Notes: generated from the letters alone by a model not told the origin. 64,000 nt of DNA from Parapedobacter luteus (GCF_900168055.1 NZ_FUYS01000012.1:61986-125985), one strand, 5' to 3'; counted from the stretch's first letter, positions 17,324-27,865 are shown. Numbers and translations are program-made.

Positions 17324-18547
17324 TTAGCCGTTTACCGTCGCTTTCTCATTCCTGAAAAACACCGCAAACAGGAACAGCACCACAGCGGCGATTCCCGCCG
17401 GCACCAACCAGACATTCTGCCAAAAGTGATCCCCGGTAGGATTGGTCTTGTAATATTCACTGACCAATCCGGCCACCCAAAAACCGATCAATTGCCCGAC
17501 GCCATAGGTCGCCAGGGTAATTAAGCCCTGTGCCGAACTTTTGTATTTTTCCCCTGCCCGCGCATCTGTATAAATCTGGCCCGATACGAAGAAAAAATCG
17601 TAGCAGATACCATGCAGCGCAATGCCTATAATCAGCATATAAGCCAACTCGCCGGCGTTGCCATAGGCAAAGAGCAAATAACGCACAGCCCATGCCAACA
17701 TACCGAGCATAATGGTGTTCTTGAATCCAAAGCGGCTAAAAAATACCGGCAGCAGCAGCAGGAAGAATGCTTCCGAAATTTGGCCGATGGTCATTTTTCC
17801 TGTCGGGTTGGCTAATCCGATTTCCGAAAGGAACTGATTGGCATATTGGTAATAGAACGCCAAAGGGATGCATATCAGGATAGACGATATAAAGAACACG
17901 AGAAAGTTCTTGTTGCCAAGCAGTTTCAGCGCATTCAAACCCAGCATTTCGCTAATACTGCTACTTTCGGTAGTATCTCTTTTTACGGGGGGAGTTTTAG
18001 GAAGCGTAAAGCTGAACAGCCCCAGGACCAGTGAAGCGACAGCGGCCATCAAAAACGTATTTTTTAATAGGCCGGCACCGGTGTCCCATTTGAAGAGGTA
18101 GCTAATGGACAGGCCTGCCACTATCCAGCCGACCGTTCCGAAAACCCGTATTGTCGAAAATTCTTTTTCCGGATTTATCATTTGCCTGAACGATATCGCG
18201 TTGGCCAACGACAACGTAGGCATGTATAAGATCATATACGCTAGTACATACGGATAAAAGGCGCTCACATCCGGGGCATTGTACATTTGATACATCAAAA
18301 AAGCACCTATCAAATGCAATGTCCCGAAGATACGCTCTGCGTTAAAGTACTTGTCGGCAATCAGGCCGATGATAAATGGTGCGATAATCGCGCCGAGCGA
18401 TTGGGTAGAAAACACATTAGCTTTCTCCAGTTCCGACGCATTGAGATTCTGGCTCAAGAACGTCCCCAATGTCACAAACCAAGCTCCCCAAATAAAAAAT
18501 TCGAGGAACATCATAAAAGACAACTTAATTCTTATGCTTATGTTCAT
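17324..18547 (-). CDS. MFS permease of the nucleoside:H+ symporter (NHS) type
   Basis: 407 residues with about 12 hydrophobic helices. It starts MNISIRIKLSFMMFLEFFIWGAW and keeps the NupG/XapB-like features FFIWGAWFVTLGTFL and a loop with GLIADKYFNAERI. NHS-type permeases import nucleosides in Enterobacteria. In Bacteroidota many family members lie beside Gfo/Idh oxidoreductases and sugar isomerases, and may carry other hydroxylated compounds. Here it sits between the GMC gene (106-nt gap) and the TIM-barrel isomerase gene, so import of the oxidised or parent substrate is likely. Confidence 0.85.
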   Translation of the reverse strand: MNISIRIKLSFMMFLEFFIWGAWFVTLGTFLSQNLNASELEKANVFSTQSLGAIIAPFIIGLIADKYFNAERIFGTLHLIGAFLMYQMYNAPDVSAFYPYVLAYMILYMPTLSLANAISFRQMINPEKEFSTIRVFGTVGWIVAGLSISYLFKWDTGAGLLKNTFLMAAVASLVLGLFSFTLPKTPPVKRDTTESSSISEMLGLNALKLLGNKNFLVFFISSILICIPLAFYYQYANQFLSEIGLANPTGKMTIGQISEAFFLLLLPVFFSRFGFKNTIMLGMLAWAVRYLLFAYGNAGELAYMLIIGIALHGICYDFFFVSGQIYTDARAGEKYKSSAQGLITLATYGVGQLIGFWVAGLVSEYYKTNPTGDHFWQNVWLVPAGIAAVVLFLFAVFFRNEKATVNG

Positions 18548-18631
18548 AATTGACTATGCACGACTGACGGAATGGTGAATCCGCAACGAATATGAGATAT
18601 ATTTATGAATACTACAACAAATTAACACTTA

Positions 18632-19561
18632 TTAACCCAAAAAATTATCGACTTCGCGATAAGCAGCGATCAGCTTTACTTCGCCTTCCTTACCGCTCAT
18701 TGATTTGCCGTGTTCCATACCAACCACGCCACGGTATCCCTTATCGTAAATGTGCTTAAACAAGTTTTTGTAATTGATCTCGCCTGTTGTAGGCTCCCGC
18801 CGACCGGGGTTATCTCCGGTCTGGAAATAAGCAATTTCATCCCAGCAGCGGTCGATATTGGCGATCAGGTCTCCCTCATTGCGTTGCATGTGGTATACAT
18901 CGTATAGAATCTTGCAGGATGGGCTATTTACGCCTTTGCAGATGAGATATGTCTGGGTAGACGTCCGCAGGAAAAGATCAGGCGTATCGCTCAGGGGTTC
19001 CAACACCATCACGATGCCGTGGGGCTCCAATATCTCCGCACCGCGTCTCAATGCTTCGATAACATTGGCTGTCTGGATGTCCGGGGGCAGGTTTCTCGCG
19101 AAATCCCCCGGAACCACGGTCGTATACTTACCGCCGCACCGCTTAGCCAGTTCCACGGCCTGCCGGCATCCCTTTAGGAATATGTCTACATGCTCCTGCT
19201 TTCCCGCGGCCAACGTATTGGCACCATTCCCCCCTTTGTCCAGCACAAAAACCCCCATCGTCATGCCCAATTTCGCCAACAAGCTTCCGATACGTTCCTG
19301 CTCCTCCACAGGCCGGCCCGAAAACCCGTTGTCTTCGATGCTGCGAAAGCCTTGGTCATAGGCAAATTGGATTTGATCGAGGATGTTTTTCCCCGCATGG
19401 TTTTCAAATTGGCCTTGATGGGGCCCATAATTGAGGTTGAAGGGTTTGTTTTCCTGTTTTGGAGCGCCATTCGGTGTATGTCCAAAAGCATGTAAAGCCC
19501 CACTGCCCGCTACGGCACCGGTAGCCAAGAGGGAATTGCGAATAAATTGACTTCTCTTCAT
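18632..19561 (-). CDS. Exported sugar isomerase/epimerase (hydroxypyruvate isomerase-like TIM barrel)
   Basis: 309 residues. I use the ATG at 19561 (MKRSQFIRNSLLATGAVAG), which provides an export signal; the frame is open upstream to 19702 but that part overlaps the ApbE gene. The mature part is an AP-endonuclease-2-type TIM barrel: metal and substrate residues lie in VLEPLSDT (Glu), YDVYHMQR (Asp/His), QTGDNPGRREP and GMEHGKS. It is close to hydroxypyruvate isomerase (Hyi) proteins. It is 25 nt downstream of apbE. The role is probably aldose/ketose or keto-sugar isomerisation in the catabolic cluster. Confidence 0.85.
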   Translation of the reverse strand: MKRSQFIRNSLLATGAVAGSGALHAFGHTPNGAPKQENKPFNLNYGPHQGQFENHAGKNILDQIQFAYDQGFRSIEDNGFSGRPVEEQERIGSLLAKLGMTMGVFVLDKGGNGANTLAAGKQEHVDIFLKGCRQAVELAKRCGGKYTTVVPGDFARNLPPDIQTANVIEALRRGAEILEPHGIVMVLEPLSDTPDLFLRTSTQTYLICKGVNSPSCKILYDVYHMQRNEGDLIANIDRCWDEIAYFQTGDNPGRREPTTGEINYKNLFKHIYDKGYRGVVGMEHGKSMSGKEGEVKLIAAYREVDNFLG

Positions 19562-19586
19562 TGTATTAAATAGATTATACGATTTG

Positions 19587-20609
19587 TTAATAGCTGGATA
19601 ACAACCTATTGAATCCAGCACTTGACGTATCCCGAACGAACCCGGATGCATCTCGATAAACGACCAGCACGTCCAAGTCCTCCCGTTGGTTGACAAATGC
19701 AACAGCCTCGTCAGCTTTCATGGCCATAATAACATTGTCATATCCATCCGCAGTGACTGCATTTTTTGCATAGATAGTGGCACTGATAATCTCGGTATCG
19801 AAGGGGTAACCTGTTTTTGGATTGATGTGGTGTGATACCCTACGTTCGCTGTCCTGTAAAAACTTACGGTAACTGCCTGCCGTGGTGACTGCCCCTTCCC
19901 GCACTTCCATCACGTCTTCGATCACCACCTGCTCCATGCCCTTACCTGACGGCCGTTCAATGCCGATACGCATCGGCGTGCCATCCGGCTTGGGCCCTTT
20001 AACGCGCAATTCGCCCCCCAGTTCTACGAGGTATTGGACTATTCCTTTGCTTTCCAAGTGGTCGGCCAGTACATCTACGCTGTATCCTTGCGCTATGCCA
20101 TTCACATCAAGTTGTACACATAGGCACTGTTTCTCCAGCTTACCGCCCAGTAAGCGGATTTTGTCCATCCCTACACAGGCCAATGCCTGGTTCACCTCGG
20201 TACTATCGGGAAATTTTGTTATCGCTGTTGGTCCGAACCCCCAAAGCTGCACCAATGGCGCCACCGTGATGTCGAATATGCCCTCGCTGTCGTGATGGAT
20301 TTCAAATGAACGGGCGAGTACCTTGTAAAAATGTTCGTCAACGTCAAAGGTCCCGTCCTCACTCCCGTTGATCTCATTGATGAGCGAATAAGGGTTGTAT
20401 AATGACATGGAACTGTCAATCGCGGCCAGAATGCTGTCAACCGCCGCCTTGGTGACCGAGCTATCCGTTGCATAATAGGTAACCATGTAGTCCGTACCTT
20501 GCGCATAGCCCGTGATGGTATATCGCGTTAGCCCGCCGTCAACAAAGCCGGCCGCCACGCACCAGCAAGCCGTTATTCCGGCCATTAACAGCTTTGACTG
20601 TTTTTTCAC
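19587..20609 (-). CDS. apbE: FAD:protein FMN transferase (ApbE)
   Basis: 340 residues with an N-terminal hydrophobic segment, so it acts outside the cytoplasm. ApbE features are DSSMSLYNPYSLINEING, FDITVAPLVQLWGFGP, VDVNGIAQGYSVDVLAD-like LDVNGIAQGYSVD, the Mg/FAD site HHINPKTGYPF and VTADGYDNVIMAMKA. The enzyme attaches FMN to a Thr or Ser of target proteins. The start is a GTG at 20609 that overlaps the TAG of the preceding gene by one base (TAGTG), implying coupled translation. No protein in the cluster shows the usual DGxTGAT-type target motif, so its substrate is elsewhere or atypical. Confidence 0.9.
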   Translation of the reverse strand: MKKQSKLLMAGITACWCVAAGFVDGGLTRYTITGYAQGTDYMVTYYATDSSVTKAAVDSILAAIDSSMSLYNPYSLINEINGSEDGTFDVDEHFYKVLARSFEIHHDSEGIFDITVAPLVQLWGFGPTAITKFPDSTEVNQALACVGMDKIRLLGGKLEKQCLCVQLDVNGIAQGYSVDVLADHLESKGIVQYLVELGGELRVKGPKPDGTPMRIGIERPSGKGMEQVVIEDVMEVREGAVTTAGSYRKFLQDSERRVSHHINPKTGYPFDTEIISATIYAKNAVTADGYDNVIMAMKADEAVAFVNQREDLDVLVVYRDASGFVRDTSSAGFNRLLSSY

Positions 20610-21928
20610 TATAAGACGACCGTTTGCCCAGGAATCGCATAAGGGTACATCCCGTTTTCGCCGGGCAATACCTTAGGAAGGGCATCCCATGCCAGGCGTT
20701 CCGGCATTAAATCGACGTTGGATTTCAGCGCATCCTCCCATTTGATGACCTGGCCCGAATACGTAGCCAGCCTGCCGATGATTCCCGTCAGTGTACTATA
20801 TGCACCATATTCCGCATTGTCAAACCGATATTCACCCTTGCTTATGGCATCAAAGAATTCCACGTGTTCATGCTGGTAAGGGTTGGCATTCCCGCGTTTC
20901 GGATGGCTATAAAGCTCGTTGCCCTTGGCATCCCACAGAATAGCATCATTGCCCGCTGAGAGGTATACACGTCCCTTGGTACCCTGGAATGTCTCATCGA
21001 CCCTGTTGGATGTGCCTTCGAAATGCCGGCATTGGCTGTATATCACCGAACCATCAGCATAGGTAAGCTCTACCGCATGGTTATCGTAGATTTCGCCGTA
21101 TTCCTTGCCCGTCCGCCATGCGCGGCTGCCGGTGCCTTGTATAGACACCGGGTAGCTCCCTTTTACCCAGTTGGCAACATCGATATTATGCACGTGCTGT
21201 TCGACGATGTGGTCGCCACAGAGCCAATTGAAGTAGTACCAGTTGCGCATTTGATATTCCATTTCGGTTTGATTGGGTTGGCGGGGCCTCACCCATACGC
21301 CGCCACTGTTCCAGTACACCTGTCCGGACACAATATCGCCAAGCGCTCCATCCTGTATACGTTTAATAGCCTCCCGGTAGTTGGCTTGATAACGGCGCTG
21401 CAACCCCACGACAACGTTCAGTTTCTTCCGCTTGGCCTCTTCGGCAGCTGCGAGCACCCGGCGCACACCGGGGACGTCTGTAGCCACGGGCTTCTCCATA
21501 AACACATGCTTGCCGTGTTTGACAGCTTCTTCGAAATGTATAGGCCTGAAACCGGGCGACGTGGCCAGTATAACGACATCAGCAAACGGAATGGCCTTTT
21601 GATAGGCGTCAAAACCCACGAATTTCCGGTCTTCGGGGACATCCAACTTATCCGCATGGCGCTCCGACAACTTGGTATATGCTTCATCCAGCCTATCGCG
21701 AAACGCATCGGCCAGCGCTACTATCTTAATATTGGCCCCCGAAGCAATAGCATCGAAAGCGGCCCCCGTTCCTCTGCCTCCGCAACCAATAACGGCTACC
21801 TTGATTACATCGTCTCCATGGGCGTATGCGCCCAATACGGGCATTCCACTAAGCAGGGCTCCGCCCGCCAGCAGTGCCGAACTTTTCAGAAATTCGCGGC
21901 GTTGTTCACCTATACGTTTTGTGCTCAT
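20609..21928 (-). CDS. Gfo/Idh/MocA family oxidoreductase with Tat signal
   Basis: 439 residues. A Tat signal (RREFLKSSALLAGGALLSG) is followed by a Rossmann domain (VAVIGCGGRGTGAAFDA), the EKPVATD motif with the conserved Lys, and the C-terminal alpha/beta substrate domain (CGDHIVEQHVHNIDVANW, with the His pair). Exported members are common in Bacteroidota and act on sugars or cyclitols; some work as NAD-dependent glycoside hydrolases. It is translationally coupled to apbE. With the GMC and isomerase genes it suggests stepwise redox processing of a sugar-like compound. Confidence 0.9.
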   Translation of the reverse strand: MSTKRIGEQRREFLKSSALLAGGALLSGMPVLGAYAHGDDVIKVAVIGCGGRGTGAAFDAIASGANIKIVALADAFRDRLDEAYTKLSERHADKLDVPEDRKFVGFDAYQKAIPFADVVILATSPGFRPIHFEEAVKHGKHVFMEKPVATDVPGVRRVLAAAEEAKRKKLNVVVGLQRRYQANYREAIKRIQDGALGDIVSGQVYWNSGGVWVRPRQPNQTEMEYQMRNWYYFNWLCGDHIVEQHVHNIDVANWVKGSYPVSIQGTGSRAWRTGKEYGEIYDNHAVELTYADGSVIYSQCRHFEGTSNRVDETFQGTKGRVYLSAGNDAILWDAKGNELYSHPKRGNANPYQHEHVEFFDAISKGEYRFDNAEYGAYSTLTGIIGRLATYSGQVIKWEDALKSNVDLMPERLAWDALPKVLPGENGMYPYAIPGQTVVL

Positions 21929-21964
21929 CTGTTTTGTTTTAGATCTATATTAAGGTTCTCTTTT

Positions 21965-22930
21965 TTAATAATCCTGTATGGGCGCTTTATCGTAGTACGC
22001 CATGATTTCCGTTTCGGAAGGTGGGTTCAATGGTCTAACCAGTCTGATGCCGATAAAGGGTGCTTCCGGAAACCACCAATTACTTTTCGGTATCTGCGGG
22101 TCCAGCTGTTTCCATGACGGATCCGAAGGCAACCGGGATGCTGAGCGCAGATCACGGGCACTATCCTCAAAGGATCCCCCTCGGATGCTATGCGGATACA
22201 GTTGATCCGGTACAGCTACGGGGTTATCAGCGACAGTGCCATCAGACAACTGCTGATAGCGATCTTCGATGTATTGGTCATATGTCCATTCGGCTACATT
22301 GCCATGCATGTCATAGAGCCCCCATGCATTGGGCTTTTTCTGGCCTACGGGATGGGTTTTATTGTCGCTGTTTTCCTTATACCACGCATAATCCGATAAG
22401 GCCGCCGGGTCATCTCCAAAATAATATTCGGTACTGCTACCGGCCCGGCAGGCATATTCCCACTCGGCTTCCGTAGGCAGCCGGTAGAAAACCCCCGTGC
22501 GTATATAGAGCCACTTGCAGAACTGGATAGCATTATACTGTGTCATCGCAAGAGCCGGATGCCCCTCCTTCCCCATCCCGAAGGTCATATCCAGGTAGGG
22601 CTTAGTAGGCCGGGTCACTGCGTCTACCTCCGGCGCGACACGGCCACCGCTGCGGGCGAGCTCAAAATCCTTATAGACGAAGGGCTCGTATAGGTCCCAG
22701 GTCACTTCATAAGTCCCCATCCAAAACGAATCTACCCTCACGGGGTGCGGCGGTTGCTCATCCTTATTTCCCATTGGACTACCCATCGTATACTCTCCGC
22801 CGGGAATGGGTTGCATCGGAAAACTCAGCGCAGTGCCTTCGATATGCTGGGTATACGGTTCAAACAGCTCCTGCGCCTGCGCAAGATTCAGCAATACTAG
22901 ACTACAAATAAACAAAGACTTCACAAACAT
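21965..22930 (-). CDS. SUMF1 (formylglycine-generating-enzyme-like) domain protein, secreted
   Basis: 321 residues. The ATG at 22930 is chosen (MFVKSLFICSLVLLNLAQAQ, a signal peptide); a TTG at 22945 is rejected. The SUMF1 fold is visible from MQPIPGGEYTMGS through GTYEVTWDLYEPF, RLPTEAEWEYACRAGSS, ENSDNKTHPVGQKKPNAWGL and MHGNVAEW to FIGIRLVRPL. The cysteine pair of true formylglycine-generating enzymes near the C-terminus is missing (the equivalent stretch reads LRSASRLPSD), and no sulfatase gene is near. It is therefore a noncatalytic or differently acting member. It is likely the first gene of the catabolic cluster. Confidence 0.87.
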   Translation of the reverse strand: MFVKSLFICSLVLLNLAQAQELFEPYTQHIEGTALSFPMQPIPGGEYTMGSPMGNKDEQPPHPVRVDSFWMGTYEVTWDLYEPFVYKDFELARSGGRVAPEVDAVTRPTKPYLDMTFGMGKEGHPALAMTQYNAIQFCKWLYIRTGVFYRLPTEAEWEYACRAGSSTEYYFGDDPAALSDYAWYKENSDNKTHPVGQKKPNAWGLYDMHGNVAEWTYDQYIEDRYQQLSDGTVADNPVAVPDQLYPHSIRGGSFEDSARDLRSASRLPSDPSWKQLDPQIPKSNWWFPEAPFIGIRLVRPLNPPSETEIMAYYDKAPIQDY

Positions 22931-23050
22931 CTCAGCTATAATCAAAAATTGGTGGCTGAATTTAAAGTCTTTTTATTTAAATGCAAAATAGATCAAGTAT
23001 TTTAACCGTGACACGTCCAGCTTACAGCACCAAGGCGAATAATTAGGAAT

Positions 23051-23096
23051 AAAAAAAATCGCCCACATTGTGTCCTTATTACACTTATGGGCGATT
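23051..23096 (-). terminator. Terminator of the rimP-nusA-infB operon
   Basis: On the minus strand AATCGCCCA (23088-23096) pairs with TGGGCGATT (23057-23065), with an inner GTGT/ACAC extension, and is followed by eight T (23051-23058). It begins about 45 nt past the infB stop. Confidence 0.85.
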
Positions 23097-23141
23097 CGTT
23101 ATTGTGGAAAACTTTTCGTGGGTACCGTTCCCGGCGCAAGC

Positions 23142-26042
23142 TTAAAGTTTGCGTTTTACCTCCACTTGTTCGTAGGCTTCAATGATGTCGCCTACTTTGA
23201 TATCGTTGAAATTCTGAATATTTAATCCGCATTCATAGCCGGCAGAGACCTCTTTCACATCATCTTTGAATCGTTTCAAGGACGCCAACTGACCTGTATA
23301 CACCACCACACCATCACGGATAACACGTATACTGTGGTTACGATTAATTTTGCCATCAAGCACCATACAACCGGCGATGGTGCCTACCTTGCTAATCTTA
23401 AACGTTTCACGGATTTCCACGTTGGCCACTATCTTTTCCTCATATTTAGGCTCCAGCATGCCTTCCATGGCTGCTTTCACCTCTTCTATCGCATCATAGA
23501 TAATAGAGTACAGTCGGATATCGATCTGTTCTTGCTCTGCCAGCTTACGGGCACTTGTAGATGGCCGTACTTGGAAGCCAATGATGATGGCATCCGAAGC
23601 AGACGCGAGCAATACATCCGATTCGGATATCTGGCCCACTGATTTATGGATGACATTGACCTGAATTTCTTCTGTCGATAGCTTCAGCAGCGAATCAGAC
23701 AATGCCTCGATAGAACCGTCCACATCGCCCTTGACAATGACATTAAGCTCTTTGAAGTTTCCGATGGCCAATCGTCTGCCAATCTCGTCGAGCGTGATAT
23801 GCTTCTGCGTACGTAATCCCTGTTCGCGTTGCAATTGCAGCCGCTTGTTCGCCACTTGCCTGGCCTCCACCTCGCTCTCCATTTCGTAGAACTTATCTCC
23901 GGCAGTGGGTGCGCCAGACATCCCCAATATCTGTACGGGAGTAGAAGGACCCGCTTCCGTGACCTTTTGACCACGTTCGTTGTGTAATGCTTTCACTTTG
24001 CCGCTGTGGGAACCAGCCAATATAGGAGCCCCCACCTTAAGCGTTCCGGACAGAATCAACACTGTTGTTACGATTCCTCTTCCTTTGTCGAGACTGGCTT
24101 CAATGACCGAACCGACGGCCCGTTTTTTAGGGTCGGCTTTCAATTCCAGCAGTTCAGCTTCAAGCAACACCTTTTCAAGCAATAGATCGACATTTTGCCC
24201 GGTCTTGCCCGAAATCTCCTGGCACTGGTATTTGCCACCCCAATCCTCGACTAAAATATTCATATTGGAGAGCTGCTCGCGGATCCTATCCGTATTTGCG
24301 CCCGGCTTATCGATTTTCGTAAACGCAAATACAATCGGTACACCTGCGGCCTGCGCGTGGTTGATGGCTTCCCGGGTTTGCGGCATCACGCTATCGTCTG
24401 CCGCAATCACGATAATAGCAATATCGGTCACCTGCGCTCCACGCGCACGCATCGCAGTAAAGGCCTCGTGGCCCGGCGTATCCAAAAATGTAATTTTACG
24501 GCCGTCATCCAACTTCACCTCATAGGCGCCGATGTGCTGGGTAATTCCCCCTGCCTCCCCGGCAATCACATTGGATTTGCGGACATAATCGAGCAATGAC
24601 GTCTTACCATGGTCTACGTGCCCCATAACAGTCACAATAGGCGCGCGGGGGACTAGATTTTCTGGATTGTCCGGTTCCTCAAGCTCGGTATTTTCCTCAT
24701 CTTCAGGTTTGACAAACTCAATCTCATAGCCAAACTCATCAGCCACAATGGCAATGGTTTCGGCGTCCAGGCGCTGATTGATGGAAACAAAAAGCCCCAG
24801 GCTCATGCATGTAGCAATAATCTGAGTGACAGGCACGCCCATCATGTTGGCCAAATCATTAGCCGTCACGAACTCGGTCACCTTCAACACCTTAGACATC
24901 ATTTCCTGCTCAAGTGCTGCCTCTTCGGCCGAATGAGCAATGTCATCCCGTTTTTGACGGCGGAGCTTTGCACGTTGCGCAAACTTACCGGACTTACCTG
25001 CACCGCTGAGGCGGGCAAGTGTTGCCTTAATTTGATCTTGTATTTCCTTTTCTGACGGTTCTTCCCGGCTTTCGGTGGCGTGCCTTGGTTTGCCTTTAAA
25101 GTCGTGGCGTCCCTTCGGCGCGGCGGTGCCGTGCTGCCCTTGTTGCCCTGGCGCGGCAGCCCCCGGGCGCTGGACTCCCGGTTTGTCTTTACGCTTCCGT
25201 TTGCGTTTATGGTCGTGCGCCGAAACGCCAGAAGTACTGGAGGAAGATGCGACCGGTTTTTCTCTCGGTTGGTGCGCCGTTAAATCAATTCGACCAACAA
25301 CGTTGGGTCCCGTCAGGCGTTGGGCGCGAGCACGTATAACCTCATTTTGAGGCTCAGGTGCACGCTCTTTCGGCTGCGGCTTTTCCTCCGGCTCCCGGTT
25401 TTCCGGGACTTCGGGAGCAACCGGCTGGTCGATAACAGCCGGCGGCGTCTCTTCCTTGGCCTCCGGCTTGTGGTCGGGCTCCTGTTGAGCCGCCGGAATA
25501 GGCGCAGGCTCCTTCTCTGCCTGCGTGTCCGCAGGTGCCTCTTTCTCTTTCGTTTCTTTTTCCCCTTTGAGAGTCTCCTTCTGGTGCTTTCCGCCCCGGA
25601 AGTTGTCCAAATCAATTTTGCCGACGATCTTCATGCCGGGGATATGCGGCTTTTCAGTGGTCTTAACCGGATCCGGTTCTTTATCCTGCGCTTTTTCTTT
25701 GTCAGCCGGAGGCGTCTGACGCACCTCAGGTGTAAATGCACCCGTATTCTTAATCAGTATTTCTTCGGTATCCGTGTCTTTCTGTGGTTTTTGCACAACA
25801 GTTTCCGAAGGGGATTCTTCACGACGGATTTTGCCAATGATAATCTGATTGGCTTCTTCCTTCACAATTTTATCCCCCTGAAACTCACGCAAGAGAACAT
25901 CGTAGGTTTCGCTATCCAATTTGGTTCCCGGTTTGGGCTCAATATCGTAGCCACTCTTGACCAAGAAATCAACAGCTGTACCTATACCAATGTTCAATTC
26001 CTTTGCTGCTTTCAGCAATGTTATGCTCTTACCTTCTGACAT
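23142..26042 (-). CDS. infB: Translation initiation factor IF-2
   Basis: 966 residues. It positions initiator tRNA on the 30S subunit and promotes subunit joining. The N-terminal third (about 60-340) is a low-complexity Pro/Glu/Lys-rich region typical of Bacteroidota IF-2. The IF2_N helix bundle precedes the GTPase domain: G1 in [17 protein letters not shown]3 in [10 protein letters not shown], and G4 NKID-equivalent in [15 protein letters not shown]. Domains II to IV follow up to [17 protein letters not shown]. It is last in rimP-nusA-infB, 112 nt after nusA, and is followed by a strong terminator. Confidence 0.97.
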   Translation of the reverse strand: MSEGKSITLLKAAKELNIGIGTAVDFLVKSGYDIEPKPGTKLDSETYDVLLREFQGDKIVKEEANQIIIGKIRREESPSETVVQKPQKDTDTEEILIKNTGAFTPEVRQTPPADKEKAQDKEPDPVKTTEKPHIPGMKIVGKIDLDNFRGGKHQKETLKGEKETKEKEAPADTQAEKEPAPIPAAQQEPDHKPEAKEETPPAVIDQPVAPEVPENREPEEKPQPKERAPEPQNEVIRARAQRLTGPNVVGRIDLTAHQPREKPVASSSSTSGVSAHDHKRKRKRKDKPGVQRPGAAAPGQQGQHGTAAPKGRHDFKGKPRHATESREEPSEKEIQDQIKATLARLSGAGKSGKFAQRAKLRRQKRDDIAHSAEEAALEQEMMSKVLKVTEFVTANDLANMMGVPVTQIIATCMSLGLFVSINQRLDAETIAIVADEFGYEIEFVKPEDEENTELEEPDNPENLVPRAPIVTVMGHVDHGKTSLLDYVRKSNVIAGEAGGITQHIGAYEVKLDDGRKITFLDTPGHEAFTAMRARGAQVTDIAIIVIAADDSVMPQTREAINHAQAAGVPIVFAFTKIDKPGANTDRIREQLSNMNILVEDWGGKYQCQEISGKTGQNVDLLLEKVLLEAELLELKADPKKRAVGSVIEASLDKGRGIVTTVLILSGTLKVGAPILAGSHSGKVKALHNERGQKVTEAGPSTPVQILGMSGAPTAGDKFYEMESEVEARQVANKRLQLQREQGLRTQKHITLDEIGRRLAIGNFKELNVIVKGDVDGSIEALSDSLLKLSTEEIQVNVIHKSVGQISESDVLLASASDAIIIGFQVRPSTSARKLAEQEQIDIRLYSIIYDAIEEVKAAMEGMLEPKYEEKIVANVEIRETFKISKVGTIAGCMVLDGKINRNHSIRVIRDGVVVYTGQLASLKRFKDDVKEVSAGYECGLNIQNFNDIKVGDIIEAYEQVEVKRKL

Positions 26043-26154
26043 CTAATTTATTTACCTCTTATTTTTTGTGTTGATACAAAAATATATTTTTTTAAGCGTA
26101 TATCGGCAAAGAATTAAAAAAGCACGACAAGCGGGTACATCGCCCGGTAGTCAA

Positions 26155-27393
26155 TTATTCAAATTCAGCCTGCAACACCTGAATGATTTCGTGTATGGTG
26201 TTTTCCTCCAAATCAGTACGTCTCACCAAATCATCCACGGAAAGTGCCAGTACGGATTTGGCCGTATCCAGCCCCACGCGTTTTAGTTCATCGATGATCC
26301 AGCCATCGATTTCATCTGCGAATTCTTCGATATCCACATCCTCTTCGACCTCTTCTGCTTCGCGGTATACGTCTATTTCATAACCCGTCAGTTTGCCTGC
26401 AAGTTTGATGTTATGCCCTCCACGGCCTATCGCCAGTGATACTTGATCGGATTTGAGGTAGACTGCTGCCGTTTTGTGTTCGTCATCCAATTTTATCGAG
26501 CCAATGCGTGCGGGACTTAATGCCCGCTGGATGTAGAGTTGCGTATTGTTCGTATAATTGATGACATCGATGTTTTCGTTCCGCAACTCACGGACAATAC
26601 CATGGATGCGGGAACCTTTCATGCCGACGCACGCACCTACCGGATCAATGCGGTCGTCATAGGATTCAACGGCTACTTTGGCACGCTCACCCGGTTCACG
26701 CACGATTTTGCGGATAGTGATTAAGCCATCAAAAATTTCAGGCACCTCCAACTCAAACAAGCGCTGCAAAAATTCGGGGGCGGTACGGGAGATAATAATC
26801 CTTGGATTGGCATTAACCATTTCAACCTTGTGTACCACGGCACGGATGGTATCGCCCTTTTTGAAATAGTCCGCCGGGATCTGTTCGGTTTTAGGTAAAA
26901 TCAATTCGTTGCCATCATCATCCAGCACCAAGGTCTCTTTTTTCCAAATCTGATAAACTTCGCCGGTGATCAATTCACCTTCCCGGTCCTTGTATTTTTT
27001 AAATACCTCATCCTTCTCAAGTTCCAGGATTTTGGACACAAGCGTCTGGCGAGCCGCTAAAATCGCCCGGCGCCCAAAGCTCTCCAACGTTATTTCTTCG
27101 ATATAGTCATCCCCGACTTCGAGATCGGGATCGTATTTACGGGCTTCTGCCAATTCGATTTCCAAATCGTCATCCTCTGAAAAACCATCTTCGACCACCA
27201 CCCGCGTACGCCAAATCTCCAAGTCACCATTATCCGGATTGACGATGACGTCACAATTTTCATCGGTACCGTATTTCCTACGAATCATGCTTCGGAAGAC
27301 CTCTTCCAACACACTGATGACCGTAGGTCGGTCGATGTTTTTGAACTCTTTAAATTCTTGAAAAGAGTCAATCAAATTGATATTATTGCTCAT
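26155..27393 (-). CDS. nusA: Transcription termination/antitermination factor NusA
   Basis: 412 residues. Order: NusA N-terminal RNA-polymerase-binding domain (about 1-125), S1 domain (GELITGEVYQIWKKETLVLD), KH1 (VGACVGMKGSRIHGIVREL) and KH2 (SLAIGRGGHNIKLAGKLTGYEID). An acidic linker and one C-terminal helix-hairpin-helix-like segment (about 355-412) follow. It modulates pausing, termination and antitermination. It begins 1 nt after the rimP stop, so translation is probably coupled. Its operon leader contains a terminator-like hairpin (27890-27923) that could allow autoregulation. Confidence 0.97.
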   Translation of the reverse strand: MSNNINLIDSFQEFKEFKNIDRPTVISVLEEVFRSMIRRKYGTDENCDVIVNPDNGDLEIWRTRVVVEDGFSEDDDLEIELAEARKYDPDLEVGDDYIEEITLESFGRRAILAARQTLVSKILELEKDEVFKKYKDREGELITGEVYQIWKKETLVLDDDGNELILPKTEQIPADYFKKGDTIRAVVHKVEMVNANPRIIISRTAPEFLQRLFELEVPEIFDGLITIRKIVREPGERAKVAVESYDDRIDPVGACVGMKGSRIHGIVRELRNENIDVINYTNNTQLYIQRALSPARIGSIKLDDEHKTAAVYLKSDQVSLAIGRGGHNIKLAGKLTGYEIDVYREAEEVEEDVDIEEFADEIDGWIIDELKRVGLDTAKSVLALSVDDLVRRTDLEENTIHEIIQVLQAEFE

Positions 27394-27394
27394 T

Positions 27395-27865
27395 TTATTT
27401 AAATGAAATTAACACCTTTGCTGTTTTGATACTTTCAAAGGGGATACTGTTTTGCTGTTCGACTGCTTTCTTCCCTTTTTCTTTAATTTCTTCCATAATC
27501 ACGATATACTCGTCAGCCACTTCCAGCAATTTCCCTTCCTTCTGCCCTCCGTCTTGTAGCTTTACCTGTATATTCCTCCCGACATTTTTCTGGTATTGCC
27601 TCACTGAAGTGAACGGCGCATCGATACCCGGCGAAGAAACCTCAAGCCGATAAGCATGCGCGATTACATCTTCCTCCTCCAGATGGAAGCCTACATGCCG
27701 GCTAATAGCGGCACAATCCTGAATACTTACGCCCTGGTCACCGTCTACCAACACCTCAAGCTTGCCATTGGGATGCATCTTTATACTTACTATAAATAGG
27801 TCTTCCCTATCGGCAATCTTATCTTCAACCAATGCCTTTACCTTATTTTCTATTGAGTGCTCCAC
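27395..27865 (-). CDS. rimP: Ribosome maturation factor RimP
   Basis: 156 residues with the RimP N-terminal alpha/beta domain (about 1-85, GVSIQDCAAISRHVG and YRLEVSSPGIDAPF) and the C-terminal SH3-like domain (about 90-156). It assists 30S maturation. The start is GTG at 27865. It heads the rimP-nusA-infB operon, whose -7 box (TATCTTTG at 27933-27940) lies about 70 nt upstream. A G/C hairpin with a T run lies between box and start. Confidence 0.95.
   Translation of the reverse strand: MEHSIENKVKALVEDKIADREDLFIVSIKMHPNGKLEVLVDGDQGVSIQDCAAISRHVGFHLEEEDVIAHAYRLEVSSPGIDAPFTSVRQYQKNVGRNIQVKLQDGGQKEGKLLEVADEYIVIMEEIKEKGKKAVEQQNSIPFESIKTAKVLISFK

Noticed and set aside
21023..22117. 364-codon plus-strand frame, and similar long antisense frames at 3197-4084, 15526-16500 and 45546-46436
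   Set aside because: Each is antisense to a clearly conserved gene and shows no recognisable domain, only the open-frame bias of codon usage.
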